64,000 bases of DNA from Dyella humicola (GTDB lineage Bacteria > Pseudomonadota > Gammaproteobacteria > Xanthomonadales > Rhodanobacteraceae): contig NZ_JAPDPC010000002.1 in the NCBI RefSeq assembly GCF_026283945.1, forward strand, positions 310,001-374,000, read 5' to 3'. The notes under the pieces were generated by a model, which saw only the letters and a list, made by a program, of their open reading frames with translations, was not told the origin of the DNA and did not search any database. A program made the translations under genes and the position numbers. Shown here piece after piece: positions 43,696 to 52,968 of the stretch (positions are counted from its first letter, which is position 1; each line of letters opens with the position of its first letter).

Positions 43696-44799
43696 CTGAG
43701 CATCCTCGATCGATATTTCCTGCGTGAGCTGGCTCAGAACGTAGCCGCGACCGCCATCGTGCTGCTGGCCATCATGTCCGGCACCCAGTTCGCGCACGTG
43801 CTGCAGCAGGTGGCCAACGGCAGTTTTCCGGCCAGCGTGATGTTCCAGGTGCTGGGCCTGAACATGCTTACCGGCCTCACCACGCTGTTGCCGCTGTCGG
43901 CCTTCCTCGGTGTCCTGCTTGGCCTGGGTCGCATGTACCGTGAGAGCGAAATGCACGTGCTCGCCTCGTCGGGCATGGGTGCCGACGGTCTATTGCGCCC
44001 GATGGCGATACTCGCGTTGAGCGTGGCCGTCCTGGTGGGCGCGGTGTCGCTATGGCTGGGGCCCTGGGCCGTGCGCACGTCCGACGCCTTGGTGGCCGCG
44101 GCCAACCGCTCGGTGATCGCCGCCGGCCTCGATGCCGGACGCTTCACCGAATTGCCAGGCCGGGGCGGCATCATCTTCGTCGATGAGCTCAGTCGCGATG
44201 GCAGCCAGCTTGGCAATACATTCATTGCGACCGAGCGCGTCGGCGCTGACAAAGTGACGCATGTGAAGGTGGTTACCGGCAAGCGTGGCCAGCTGTATCA
44301 GGAAAGCGACGGCAACGACCGCTTCCTGGCGTTGAAGGACGGCTGGCAGTACGACCTCCCGCTGGGCGCGGATAACTGGCGCAAGATGAAGTACGAGCGC
44401 AACGACGCGTCGCTGTCCAGCGTCCAGGCGGACAACAGCGAGGAAGATCCCGCCGCATCGTTGACCACGATGGCGTTGCTGAACATGGAGACGCCCGATA
44501 CCCGCGCCGAGTTCGCCTGGCGCACCATTGCGCCAGCGATGACCCTGGTGCTGCTGATGTTGGCGATGCCGCTTTCGCGTCAGACGCCGCGCGAGCCGCG
44601 CTTTGGCCGCCTGCTGCTGGCCGTGCTCAGCTTCTACTTCTATTACCTGCTGCTGGCGCTGTGTCGTGGCCAGATCATCAAGGGCCACTGGCATCACGCG
44701 GGACCGATGTGGATGGTGAGTTTGATCGTGTTTGGCATTGCCGCGTGGATGTTCCGTAGCCAATACGTCGAGCGCAAGCCGCGCAAGGTGGCCGCGTGA
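43696..44799 (+). CDS. lptF: LPS export permease LptF; probable CTG start
   Basis: Inner-membrane permease of the LptB2FG transporter that extracts LPS for transport to the outer membrane; 367 residues. The first helix region reads SILDRYFLRELAQNVAATAI, collinear with LptF N-termini, then FLGVLLGLGRMYRESEMHVL, a beta-jellyroll domain, and three C-terminal helices. The in-frame stop TGA at 43684-43686 leaves only CTG at 43696 as a start that keeps the first helix; GAGGA lies 6 nt before it. The next usable codon, GTG 43759, would delete half of helix 1. The stop overlaps the lptG start. Confidence 0.92.
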   Translation: MSILDRYFLRELAQNVAATAIVLLAIMSGTQFAHVLQQVANGSFPASVMFQVLGLNMLTGLTTLLPLSAFLGVLLGLGRMYRESEMHVLASSGMGADGLLRPMAILALSVAVLVGAVSLWLGPWAVRTSDALVAAANRSVIAAGLDAGRFTELPGRGGIIFVDELSRDGSQLGNTFIATERVGADKVTHVKVVTGKRGQLYQESDGNDRFLALKDGWQYDLPLGADNWRKMKYERNDASLSSVQADNSEEDPAASLTTMALLNMETPDTRAEFAWRTIAPAMTLVLLMLAMPLSRQTPREPRFGRLLLAVLSFYFYYLLLALCRGQIIKGHWHHAGPMWMVSLIVFGIAAWMFRSQYVERKPRKVAA

Positions 44800-45899
44800 T
44801 CGCTGCGTTGCGCATCAAGCGGGTCGACTGGCTGGTCGGCATCACCGTGCTCAGCGCCATGTTGATGGTGTGGCTGGTAATCACCGGCCTCGACGCCGTG
44901 TTTCAGTTCCTGCGCCAGCTCGGCAACGTAGGCAAGAACGGCTTCACCTTGACCAATGCCGTCGTCTACGTGCTGGTCACTTTTCCACGTCGCCTGTACG
45001 AGATGTTCGGCAATGCCGCGCTGATCGGTGGCCTGCTTGGCCTGGGCGGCCTGGCCAGCAGCAACGAACTCACCGCGCTGCGCGCGTGTGGCCTGTCGAA
45101 GTTGCGCATCGCCGTGGCGGCCGTGGGCGTGGTGGCCATCCTGATCGTGGGCGTGGTCATCCTGGGCGAGACCGCGGCACCCTGGGGCGACCAGCAGGCC
45201 CAGGCAATGCAGTTGCGCCTGAAGACCAACAACGTGGGCCTGGGTGGCGCTTCCGGCCTGTGGGCGCGCGACGGCGATCGCATCATCAATGCCAAGGGTT
45301 GGACGGCCAAACGCCATGGCACGCATGCCACGGTGCAGCTGCACGACGTGCGCGTGTTCACGCTCACGCCCGACGGGCAGGTGACCCACTTCGACTGGGC
45401 GCAGACGGCCGAGCACGACGGGCGGCAGTGGGTGATGAGCCAGGTACGCAGCTCCACCCTCGATGAGCAGGGCGTGCATAGCACCACGATCCCCAGCCAG
45501 CGCTGGGACTCGCACCTGAATCCGCAGGTGCTCGAGCAATCGGTGATCCAGCCGCAATACCTGCCGATGCGCGATCTGCGGCGCAATATCTCCTATCTGG
45601 AAGCGAACAATCAGAATCCCGGCGTGTATGCCTCGGCGTTCTGGACGCGAGCGCTCTATCCGCTGAACGTGCTGGTGCTGGTGTTGTGCGCCATGCCGTT
45701 CGCGTTCGGCACGCTGCGTTCGGGCGGCCTGGGCAAGCGCATGTTCATCGGCATGCTGCTCGCCATCGGCTGGTACTTCCTGCAGAAGGCGATGGTGAAC
45801 TTCGGCACCGTCTATGGCGTACCGCCGTTCCTCGCCAACTTGCTGCCCGCCGTCGTGCTGGCACTGGTGGCCTGGCTGTACTTCCGCAAGCACGGCTAA
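44796..45899 (+). CDS. lptG: LPS export permease LptG
   Basis: Second membrane permease of LptB2FG, 367 residues, the same length as LptF here. It has six membrane helices around a periplasmic domain. Typical sequence is LIGGLLGLGGLASSNELTAL with RACGLSKLRIA after it and LVLVLCAMPFAFGTLRSGGL near the C-terminus. Start is GTG 44796, overlapping the lptF stop by 4 bp, so translation is coupled. A palindromic element begins 11 bp after its stop. Confidence 0.95.
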   Translation: MIAALRIKRVDWLVGITVLSAMLMVWLVITGLDAVFQFLRQLGNVGKNGFTLTNAVVYVLVTFPRRLYEMFGNAALIGGLLGLGGLASSNELTALRACGLSKLRIAVAAVGVVAILIVGVVILGETAAPWGDQQAQAMQLRLKTNNVGLGGASGLWARDGDRIINAKGWTAKRHGTHATVQLHDVRVFTLTPDGQVTHFDWAQTAEHDGRQWVMSQVRSSTLDEQGVHSTTIPSQRWDSHLNPQVLEQSVIQPQYLPMRDLRRNISYLEANNQNPGVYASAFWTRALYPLNVLVLVLCAMPFAFGTLRSGGLGKRMFIGMLLAIGWYFLQKAMVNFGTVYGVPPFLANLLPAVVLALVAWLYFRKHG

Positions 45900-45910
45900 G
45901 CCCGCCTTTG

Positions 45911-46572
45911 CCCTCTCCCCTTTGGGGAGAAGGTGGGATGAGGGGCGGGTGCTTGCGGTCACGCGTTGACCGAGCGATATCGCCAGCTTGCCGCTTACGC
46001 AGCGGGCGTTCCGAACCGCTGCCGCGGTCCGGGTCACTTTTCTTTTGCTGGCCCAAAATAAAAGTAACCCAAAGAAAATGGCCTAAAGAGCCAGAGCTCA
46101 TAGCATGGCGCGGAATACGAGCCTGACGGGCGTGGCCAGCTGAATTAGTGGCGGCCCAAGGCGAGACACAGCGGCTACCCCGCAACGCGCCATAGCGCAG
46201 AGGGCTTAAGGCGTGGACGTTGGGGTGGCCATCTGCACCTCCGGATACCGCAAGCGTTTCCACCCTCGGCCGGACCTGCTTTAGGTCCTCACCGCGTTGG
46301 CGCGTTGCGGGGTAGCCGCTGTGTCTCGCCGTGGGCAACCAACTCCCCGATCGCGCAAACCTTCCAACGCTTCTATCCCACGGAGTGCTACCAGCTCTTG
46401 AGGCCGTTTTCTTTGGGTTACTTTTCTTTTGGGCCAGCAAAAGAAAAGTGACTCGAGCGCCGGCAGGCGATCGAAACGCCCGCTGCGTAAGCGGCAACCT
46501 GGCGATATCGCTCGGTCAACGCGTGATCGCAAGCCCCGCCCCTCATCCCCGCCTTCTCCCCGAAGGGAGAGG
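45911..46572. repeat. Large palindromic intergenic element, copy 3 (inverted orientation)
   Basis: Same family as 5668-6324, but here the right-type arm comes first (CATAGCATGGCG near 46101) and the left-type arm last (block with CTATCCCACGGAGTGCTA near 46374), so the element is reversed. Hairpin cores are at about 46035-46072 and about 46417-46453. Terminal hairpins are CCTCTCCCC/GGGGAGAAGG at the left and CCTTCTCCCC/GGGAGAGG at the right. It lies between the convergent lptG and HU-like genes, starting 11 bp after the lptG stop. The 138 bp from here to 46711 hold nothing recognisable. Confidence 0.88.
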
Positions 46573-46710
46573 GCTGGGATGAGGGGCCAATCTAGCGATC
46601 ACGCCTCTTCCTGGCGAGCTTCGCCATCCAGGCTGTTGAGGCCGCTGGGACGACGAGTAGGGCGGGCGTATATTCCGATGCCTACCCCTCGCAGGAATAC
46701 TGAAGAGCTC

Positions 46711-46989
46711 TTACGAGGCGCTCTTGCGGAGGAAGCCAAGCTTGGCGCTCAAGGCTTCGTCGAACACCTCCTCGAACGCCTTCATCATGAGCTGGCATGC
46801 TGGCTCGTTCTCGCCGGTCTTACGGGCCATCTCGCTGATGACGTGACCGTGATCGTGCTTGATGCCCTTGAACTTGTGGGTCAAGGCGTCGCCGCAAATA
46901 GCTTCGAAAGCCTTAAGTGCCGCCTCGCATTGCTCCGGCGATTGTCCTGTCTTGGCGGCTACTTCCCTGATCACGTCGCTCTTGTTCAT
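46711..46989 (-). CDS. HU/IHF-like protein made of two tandem helical half-domains
   Basis: Protein of 92 residues. The first half opens like HU (MNKSDVIREVAAKTGQSPEQ), but the beta-arm that grips DNA is absent. Instead the helical part is repeated: residues 6-39 and 50-83 align without gaps, 15 of 34 identical (VIREVAAKTG/VISEMARKTG and KAFEAICGDAL/KAFEEVFDEAL). In HU these helices make the dimer base. So this could be a self-dimerising or HU-titrating protein rather than a DNA-bender. Start ATG 46989 has a strong site, GGAAGGAG. It is divergent from ltaE. Confidence 0.82.
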   Translation of the reverse strand: MNKSDVIREVAAKTGQSPEQCEAALKAFEAICGDALTHKFKGIKHDHGHVISEMARKTGENEPACQLMMKAFEEVFDEALSAKLGFLRKSAS

Positions 46990-47127
46990 GGCGGTGGCTC
47001 CTTCCAGCCTCGGTGTGGGGTGTCCAAGCGTAGATCCAGGCGATCATTCGCTCCCTGATCTGGAAGCGCTTGCCTGGCAGCCGGCAAGTGCGCAAGCTGT
47101 TCGCCTGTCCCTGAAAGAGCAGCCACC

Positions 47128-48147
47128 GTGGAACCGATCGACCTGCGTAGCGATACCGTGACCCGTCCCACCCAAGCCATGCGCGCGGCCATGCTGGATG
47201 CCGCCGTGGGCGACGATGTGTATGGCGAAGATCCGACCGTCAATGCATTGCAACGCCGTGTCGCGGATGAGCTCGGCTTCGAGGCGGCGTTGTTCGTGCC
47301 CACCGGCACGCAGTCGAACCTGTTGGCGCTGATGGCGCACTGCGAGCGCGGTGACGAGTATCTGGTCGGCGCGGACGCGCATACCTACAAGTTCGAGGGC
47401 GGTGGCGCGGCGGTGCTGGGCTCGATCCAGCCGCAACCGATTCCTCACGACGTGGATGGATCGCTGCCGCTGGACAAGGTCGCGGCGGCGATCAAGCCGA
47501 TCGACCCCCATTTTGCCCGTACGCGTGTGCTTGCGCTGGAAAACACCTGGCATGGCCGGGTGATGTCGCTGGACTATATTCGGGCGGCGCGTGAGTTCAC
47601 CCGCGAGCGCGGGCTGGGCCTGCACCTGGACGGCGCACGCCTTTACAACGCCGCCGTCGCCAGCGGTGTGGCCGCACGCGAGATTGCCAAACACTTCGAT
47701 AGCGTGTCGGTGTGCCTGTCCAAGGGACTGGGCGCACCGGTGGGTTCGGTGCTGGTGGGCAATGCGGCGTTGATCGAGAAAGCGCGCCGCTGGCGCAAGG
47801 TCACCGGCGGCGGCTGGCGCCAGGCGGGCCTGCTCGCGGCGGCAGCCAGTTATGCGCTGGACCATCATGTGGCGCGCCTGGCCGACGATCATGCGCGTGC
47901 GGCAACCTTGGCGGCGGGGCTAGGAGATGTTCCGGGCGTCAAGCTGCTGGGTCACTTCACCAACATGGTCTTTGTCGACGTGCCGGCTGATCGCCTGCGC
48001 GAACTGGACGTCCATTTGCGCGAGGCTGGCGTGCGCATCAGCATCGGTTATCTGCCGACGTTGCGACTGGTGACGCATCTGGACATTGATGACGAAGGCA
48101 TCGCGCGAACGGTCGATGCTTTCCAGCGCTTCTTCGTCCGTAGCTAA
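47128..48147 (+). CDS. ltaE: Low-specificity L-threonine aldolase
   Basis: PLP enzyme of 339 residues cleaving L-threonine or L-allo-threonine to glycine and acetaldehyde. It opens [20 protein letters not shown] with [14 protein letters not shown]. The PLP-lysine block is [33 protein letters not shown] supplies the pyridine-contact aspartate. Start is GTG 47128 preceded by GAAAGAG; no closer ATG fits. It is convergent with the PHA depolymerase. Confidence 0.94.
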   Translation: MEPIDLRSDTVTRPTQAMRAAMLDAAVGDDVYGEDPTVNALQRRVADELGFEAALFVPTGTQSNLLALMAHCERGDEYLVGADAHTYKFEGGGAAVLGSIQPQPIPHDVDGSLPLDKVAAAIKPIDPHFARTRVLALENTWHGRVMSLDYIRAAREFTRERGLGLHLDGARLYNAAVASGVAAREIAKHFDSVSVCLSKGLGAPVGSVLVGNAALIEKARRWRKVTGGGWRQAGLLAAAASYALDHHVARLADDHARAATLAAGLGDVPGVKLLGHFTNMVFVDVPADRLRELDVHLREAGVRISIGYLPTLRLVTHLDIDDEGIARTVDAFQRFFVRS

Positions 48148-48185
48148 GCGTTCGCGCCCGGCTCGCTACGGCGGCGCAAGTTCGA

Positions 48186-49439
48186 TCAGCCCTGCGGGCG
48201 ATCGAACTTGCGGATGAAATCCTTCACCTGCGGATAGACCACTTCGCGCCAGCGCCTGCCGCTGAAGATGCCGTAGTGGCCGGCGCTCTCGATCACCCGG
48301 TGCAGGCGGCGGTCAACCGGAATGCCGGTGCACAGATCGTGGGCGGCCTCGGTCTGGCCGATACCGGCGATGTCGTCCAACTCGCCTTCGATGGTGAGTA
48401 GCGAGGTGGTGGTGATGGCGCTGGGCTTCACGCGTTCGCCGGCCACATCCCACAGGCCGCGCGGCAGCAGGAATTGCTGGAACACAGTGGAGATGGTGTC
48501 GAGGTAGTACTCGGCCGGCATGTCGAGCACGGCGTTGTATTCGTCGTAGAACTTGCGGTGCGACTCGGCATCGTCCTCGTCGCCACGCAGCAGGTTTTCG
48601 TAGAAATCCCAGTGCGAGTTGACGTGGCGGCCCGGGTTCATGGCGATGAAGCCTGCATGCTGCAGGAAGCCCGGGTAGACCTCGCGACCGCGCCCCGGAT
48701 AGTTCGCCGGCACGGTGTGGATGACGTTGCCCTTGAACCAGCTCAGCGGCCGCGTGGTGGCAAGGTTGTTCACCCCGGTCGGATTGCTGCGCGGCTCGAT
48801 CGGACCACCCATCATGGTCATGCTGAGCGGCGTCTGTTCGCCGCGTGCAGCCATCAGCGACACGGCAGCGAGCACCGGCACGGTCGGCTGGCATACCGAG
48901 ATCACATGCAGGCGATGCGCGCCGATGTGGCGGATGAATTCCTGAATATAAGCCACGTAGTCGTCGAGATGGAACGCGCCTTCGCTGGTCGGCACCATGC
49001 GCGCATCGACCCAGTCGGTGATGAACACCTTGTGGTCGTGCAACAGGGTACGCACGGTGTCGCGCAACAAGGTGGCGTGATGTCCTGACAGCGGCGCCAC
49101 CACCAGCACGACGGGATCATTCTTCATCTTCTCGATGGTGTCCGGATCGTCGCTGAAGCGCTTGAAGCGCTTCAGCTGGCAGAACGGCTTGTCCAGCACC
49201 ACGCGCTCGATAACAGCGATTTCCTCACCATGCGCATTGACCTGCGGCAGGTTGAAGGACGGCTTCTCGTATTCCTTGCCCAGTCGGTGCAGCAGCTCAT
49301 AGCCAGCGGCGAGGCGCTGGGCCCCCGGAACATGCGACAGCGGACTGGTGAGCTCGCTGAACATCTTCGCGCTGGCATCGGCGTAGTGGCTAAGCGGGCC
49401 GAGGATGGCGCGCTGCCACTCGTGGATCTGATAAAGCAT
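48186..49439 (-). CDS. phaZ: Intracellular polyhydroxyalkanoate depolymerase
   Basis: Cytoplasmic enzyme of 417 residues that degrades stored PHA/PHB granules. The sequence begins MLYQIHEWQRAILGPL, typical of intracellular PhaZ. The nucleophile elbow is HVISVCQPTVPVLAA, with cysteine in place of the usual serine, as in the intracellular depolymerase family. The C-terminal IESAGHYGIFSGRRWRE carries the catalytic histidine. No PHA synthase or phasin gene is nearby, so the polymer source lies elsewhere. ATG 49439 starts at the conserved opening; 49472 is the longest frame. Confidence 0.93.
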   Translation of the reverse strand: MLYQIHEWQRAILGPLSHYADASAKMFSELTSPLSHVPGAQRLAAGYELLHRLGKEYEKPSFNLPQVNAHGEEIAVIERVVLDKPFCQLKRFKRFSDDPDTIEKMKNDPVVLVVAPLSGHHATLLRDTVRTLLHDHKVFITDWVDARMVPTSEGAFHLDDYVAYIQEFIRHIGAHRLHVISVCQPTVPVLAAVSLMAARGEQTPLSMTMMGGPIEPRSNPTGVNNLATTRPLSWFKGNVIHTVPANYPGRGREVYPGFLQHAGFIAMNPGRHVNSHWDFYENLLRGDEDDAESHRKFYDEYNAVLDMPAEYYLDTISTVFQQFLLPRGLWDVAGERVKPSAITTTSLLTIEGELDDIAGIGQTEAAHDLCTGIPVDRRLHRVIESAGHYGIFSGRRWREVVYPQVKDFIRKFDRPQG

Positions 49440-49636
49440 GCGGCTGAACCGGAAGCATCGGAGAGGCCACATGGTACCCGGTTTGGGCGTCCTGTGCTGC
49501 GCCGCCGCATCGTCTCACGCCTGTTGAATCAGTTGCTTACGAGCGCTCGCAGAGCAGCAGGATCTCGGCTACTGGGGCTGTGCTGCCGAGTCCAGCCTGC
49601 CGTGTTGCCAGCTGGTGCCTGATGCGGACGTATAGC

Positions 49637-50140
49637 TCAGCTGATGCGGCGCAACTCGGTGCGGGCCGCAAGATCGTGCAGGGCGCGTCGTCGAGGATCA
49701 ATAGCGGCCACGCCAAACCATGTCACCCAACCGAGGACGACGGCCCATAGGGCACCCCGCGTGCCGATCCAGGGTGCCAGCCCCAGCAGCAGCATCGGTA
49801 GCGCCGCCGCCAGCAGTCGTATCAGGGCTTGGGCCCGCGTCGGGCGACCGCCGTCGCTGGCGGTGACGCGAATGCGCCACGCGCGCATGCCCAGGGTCTG
49901 GCCACCGCGCAGCCAGGACACGACGAAGTAAGCCGACACCACCAGCGCCTGCAGCGGCTGATACCACCAGGCGATCTGGGTATGGCCATCCGTGCGGATC
50001 AGGGTGCCGCCGGTGACGCGCTGGCAGACGTAGCCCACCACCATGACCATCGCGACCACGGCCAGCAAGTCGTAGATCAGCGCGGCCAGGCGGCGCCACA
50101 GCGGGCAGGTCACATCGGCGGAAAGCGTGCTGGAGGTCAT
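49637..50140 (-). CDS. RDD family membrane protein
   Basis: Membrane protein of 167 residues with three or four hydrophobic segments. It carries the RDD signatures: WRRLAALIYDLLAV at the first helix, GGQTLGMRAWRIRV in the loop, and a last block AAIDPRRRALHDLAARTELR. Function unknown; some RDD proteins are linked to ion transport. ATG 50140 is used although its ribosome binding site is poor; longer frames run into xerD. It is divergent from xerD with 64 bp between starts. Confidence 0.9.
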   Translation of the reverse strand: MTSSTLSADVTCPLWRRLAALIYDLLAVVAMVMVVGYVCQRVTGGTLIRTDGHTQIAWWYQPLQALVVSAYFVVSWLRGGQTLGMRAWRIRVTASDGGRPTRAQALIRLLAAALPMLLLGLAPWIGTRGALWAVVLGWVTWFGVAAIDPRRRALHDLAARTELRRIS

Positions 50141-50204
50141 CGGGGTGCGGCCACTGATTAATGAGCGCTTGCACGCGACGTGGCCGGCGGCGAGCATCGC
50201 GTCC

Positions 50205-51116
50205 ATGCAGGAAGAAAAACCAAGTATTACCGATGCGGACCGCCGCAGCATCGACGCCTTCATCGAACGCGTCTGGTCCGAGGATGGCCTGGCCGACCGC
50301 ACGCTGGACGCCTATCGCCAGGACCTCGAGGCGCTCGCGCGGTGGCTGGCCATGCAGGGACTCGACCTGCGCCGCGCGCAGCGCCACCACTTGTCCGCCT
50401 ATCACGGCCGCCAGGCGGTCGCCGTGCGTTCACTGGCGCGGCGGCAATCGGCGTTCCGCCGCTACTACGCCTTTCTGGCGCGTACCGAGCCGGGCTTCGA
50501 CGATCCGACCCTGCTGATCGAGCGTCCCAAGACGCCGCGCAGCCTGCCCAAGGCGCTGGCCGAGCGCGAGATCGAAGGCCTGCTCGATGCGCCGGACCTC
50601 GGCAGCACGCTGGGACTGCGCGACCGCGCCATGCTCGAGCTGATGTACGCCTCGGGGCTGCGCGTGTCCGAACTGGTCGAGCTGCCGCTCGCATCGCTCA
50701 ACCTGCGCCAGGGCGTGGTGCGGGTGACCGGCAAGGGTGGCAAGGATCGTCTGGTGCCGATCGGCGAGGTGGCGGCGGAACATATCGAGGCCTATCTCCA
50801 TGGCGCGCGGCCCGCGCTGGCACGAGGACGTCAGCCCGTCGCGCTGTTTCTCAGCAATCGCGGCGCAGGCATGACGCGCCAGATGTTCTGGACCCTGGTG
50901 AAACGCTATGCCCTGGTGGCCGGCATCACGCCCAAGCGCATTTCGCCGCACGTGCTGCGTCATTCCTTCGCCACGCACCTGTTGAATCACGGCGCGGACC
51001 TGCGCGCCTTGCAGATGCTGTTGGGCCATAGCGCACTAAGCACCACGCAGATCTACACCCTGGTGGCGAAGGAAGGCCTGAAGCGCCTGCACGCCCAGCA
51101 CCATCCGCGAGGCTGA
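50205..51116 (+). CDS. xerD: Site-specific tyrosine recombinase XerD
   Basis: Chromosome-dimer resolution recombinase of 303 residues, acting with XerC at dif. All catalytic residues are visible: ASGLRVSELVEL (Arg), TGKGGKDRLVP (Lys), SPHVLRHSFATHLL (His-x-x-Arg), LLGHSALSTTQIYT (His and nucleophile Tyr). The N-terminal SAM-like domain begins IDAFIERVWSEDGLADRTLD. XerD is preferred to XerC on the HSFATHLLNHGADLRALQML block and on dsbC downstream, a common XerD neighbour. The ATG at 50205 has no strong ribosome binding site, so the start is provisional. Confidence 0.94.
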   Translation: MQEEKPSITDADRRSIDAFIERVWSEDGLADRTLDAYRQDLEALARWLAMQGLDLRRAQRHHLSAYHGRQAVAVRSLARRQSAFRRYYAFLARTEPGFDDPTLLIERPKTPRSLPKALAEREIEGLLDAPDLGSTLGLRDRAMLELMYASGLRVSELVELPLASLNLRQGVVRVTGKGGKDRLVPIGEVAAEHIEAYLHGARPALARGRQPVALFLSNRGAGMTRQMFWTLVKRYALVAGITPKRISPHVLRHSFATHLLNHGADLRALQMLLGHSALSTTQIYTLVAKEGLKRLHAQHHPRG

Positions 51117-51232
51117 GCTCAGCGGAGGCATGGAGGCTGCCAACCGCCTGACGGAACCATTCGGTCGCCTGTGCCAGAATGGCTCCTTCCCCGCGTTTCC
51201 GTCTGCGGAAACGAATGCTCGTGAGGTTCGAG

Positions 51233-51991
51233 ATGTTCAAGAAATGGTTGCTGGCCCTGTGCGTCAGCGGGTTCGCGCTCAACGCCTGTGCTGCCAGCGA
51301 AGGTGCGCCGTCGGGCTCGGAGGACGTTGTGCGCAAGGCTGTGCTGTCGGTGGTGCCGACGGCGAAGATCGATTCGATCAAGCCGGCGCCGGTGCCGGGG
51401 TTCTATCAGGTGATTACCGGCGGGCTGCTGGTTTACGTCAGCGCCGACGGCAAATACATGATGAACGGCGATCTCCTCGACTTGACTGCCCAGAAGAATT
51501 TGAACGAAGCCGGTTGGGCGGCGTTTCGCAAGGCCGAGTTGGCCAAGGTGCCCGAATCCGCGCGCATTGTGTTTGGTCCGGCCAATCCACGCTACCGGGT
51601 CACGGTGTTCACTGATGTGAATTGCGGTTACTGCCGTGCACTGCACGAACACGTGGCAGCGTTCACCAAGGCCGGCATTGCACTGGAGTACGTGGCGTGG
51701 CCACGCGATGGCGTGACCGATCCGGCCGGCCGCAACACCAAGATCTACAACGAAATGGTCTCGGTCTGGTGCGCCGCCGACCGCAAGCTGGCCTTTACCG
51801 CGGCGAAGGAAGGCAAGACGCCTAAGTCGGCCACCTGCGCTAACCCAGTCAAGGATCAGTTTGAGCTGGGCGTGAAGTTGGGCGTCACCGGTACGCCGAC
51901 CATCTTCGCGGAAGACGGCACCATGCTTGGCGGCTATGTGACGCCGGAGCAGATGTTGGAGTTGTTGAACAAGGGTAAGGCGGGCGGCTGA
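51233..51991 (+). CDS. dsbC: Thiol:disulfide interchange protein DsbC
   Basis: Periplasmic disulfide isomerase of 252 residues. The signal peptide (MFKKWLLALCVSGFALNACA) also contains a lipobox-like end, but DsbC is normally soluble. The N-terminal dimerisation domain (about 25-90) precedes a thioredoxin domain with active site FTDVNCGYCRALHEH and cis-proline loop GVTGTPTIF. A second cysteine pair lies in VWCAADRK and ATCANP, as in DsbC. ATG 51233 follows GTGAGG. It is 116 bp after xerD on the same strand. Confidence 0.94.
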   Translation: MFKKWLLALCVSGFALNACAASEGAPSGSEDVVRKAVLSVVPTAKIDSIKPAPVPGFYQVITGGLLVYVSADGKYMMNGDLLDLTAQKNLNEAGWAAFRKAELAKVPESARIVFGPANPRYRVTVFTDVNCGYCRALHEHVAAFTKAGIALEYVAWPRDGVTDPAGRNTKIYNEMVSVWCAADRKLAFTAAKEGKTPKSATCANPVKDQFELGVKLGVTGTPTIFAEDGTMLGGYVTPEQMLELLNKGKAGG

Positions 51992-52068
51992 GAGGGTCGC
52001 CTGGCGTCTGTCGGGGGCGTTGCTCAGGCCCGCACCCGCATCCCCGCGAACCCCCGCAACGTCCCTCA

Positions 52069-52902
52069 CCGTCATCCCCGAGAAGGCGGGACAAGCGCGA
52101 AGCGCGCAGAACGCCCGTAGGGCGGCCCCGAAGGGGCGAGCGCAGCGAGTCATCCAGTGACTTTCGCTCTTGGTGTTGGGCTCCCGCAACCGGGCTCGCC
52201 TGCGGCGGGCTTCAGAGCCGCTGCCGCGGCCCGGGTCACTTTTCTCTGCGTGGCCAGAGAAAAGCAACCAAAAGAGAGGCCACCCCGATAGCGCGCCTTC
52301 CAGGCTACGCCCTCCAGGTGCGCGGGTAGGTTACGGAGGTTTGTCGACAGGGCCTCCTGCCCTGACGACAAACTGGCCGGCATCCGTGCCGGCCACCCTA
52401 CGGGCTTTTCCTCGACCCACCCGCCGCGCCATAGGGGACCCGGAGAGCGGCAGAGCAACCCCCAAGGCCAAAACCAAAGCCGAGAGCAACTTGCCAAGTG
52501 CAACCGGCCAAGTGCGATGAGCAGCGCCACGCGCTGCTCGAGCCTTCGGCTCTGCTTTTGACTTTTGGGGCCCCTGTGCGGCGGTGAGGGGCGGACGATC
52601 AGGCCCCGCAGGGGGCATCGGCAGGGAAGCCGATGCCTTTTCGTCAGGGCAGGAGCCCTGTCGAAAAGCCCGGCCGACCCTCACGGACTTGCCGAGCGTG
52701 AGCTCGGCAAGCGCCAAGCGGGGTGCCCTTCTCTTTGGTTACTTTCTCTTGGGCACGCAAGAGAAAGTGACCCGGCCTCCGGTAGGAGGCCGGAAGCCCG
52801 CGGCAGGCGAGCCAGGTCGCAGTCACGTCACAACAGAGCGAAAGGCACTGGGTGACCAGCTTCGCCGTTGTAAAGCGCCTCCCGCTTTCGCGGGGATGAC
52901 GG
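52069..52902. repeat. Large palindromic intergenic element, divergent relative (834 bp)
   Basis: Outer ends are inverted copies of CCGTCATCCCCG (52069-52080 and 52891-52902). Inside lie two inverted hairpin cores: 52239-52264 (stem CTTTTCTCTG, loop CGTGGC, stem CAGAGAAAAG) and 52741-52768 (stem ACTTTCTCTTG, loop GGCACG, stem CAAGAGAAAGT). Each is flanked by GGGTCACTTT and a GCCACCCC or GGGGTGCC edge. The architecture and the core are homologous to the four 660-bp elements, but sequence and length differ. It lies between the codirectional dsbC and purL genes. The whole 51992-53003 gap has no credible gene. Confidence 0.82.
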
Positions 52903-52968
52903 CGAGGGAAGCGGGGGCCTCCTGCGCGCTCGGATGCTGCGGCGCGGTAGCCTTGACCCGCCATGGGG

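Noticed and set aside
45745-46497. Open frames of 80-250 codons inside the palindromic elements, recurring in all copies (for example one containing SPAGARVTFLLLAQKKSNP)
   Set aside because: Similar peptides appear on both strands and in several frames because the DNA itself is repeated; there is no consistent start, ribosome binding site or codon bias.
50205-51116. Integrase of a mobile island
   Set aside because: The tyrosine recombinase is a normal-length XerD next to dsbC, with no attachment site duplication, tRNA or cargo nearby.
52069-52902. Possible insertion sequence or phage remnant between dsbC and purL
   Set aside because: No transposase or integrase fragment can be read in any frame; the region is explained by nested inverted repeats.
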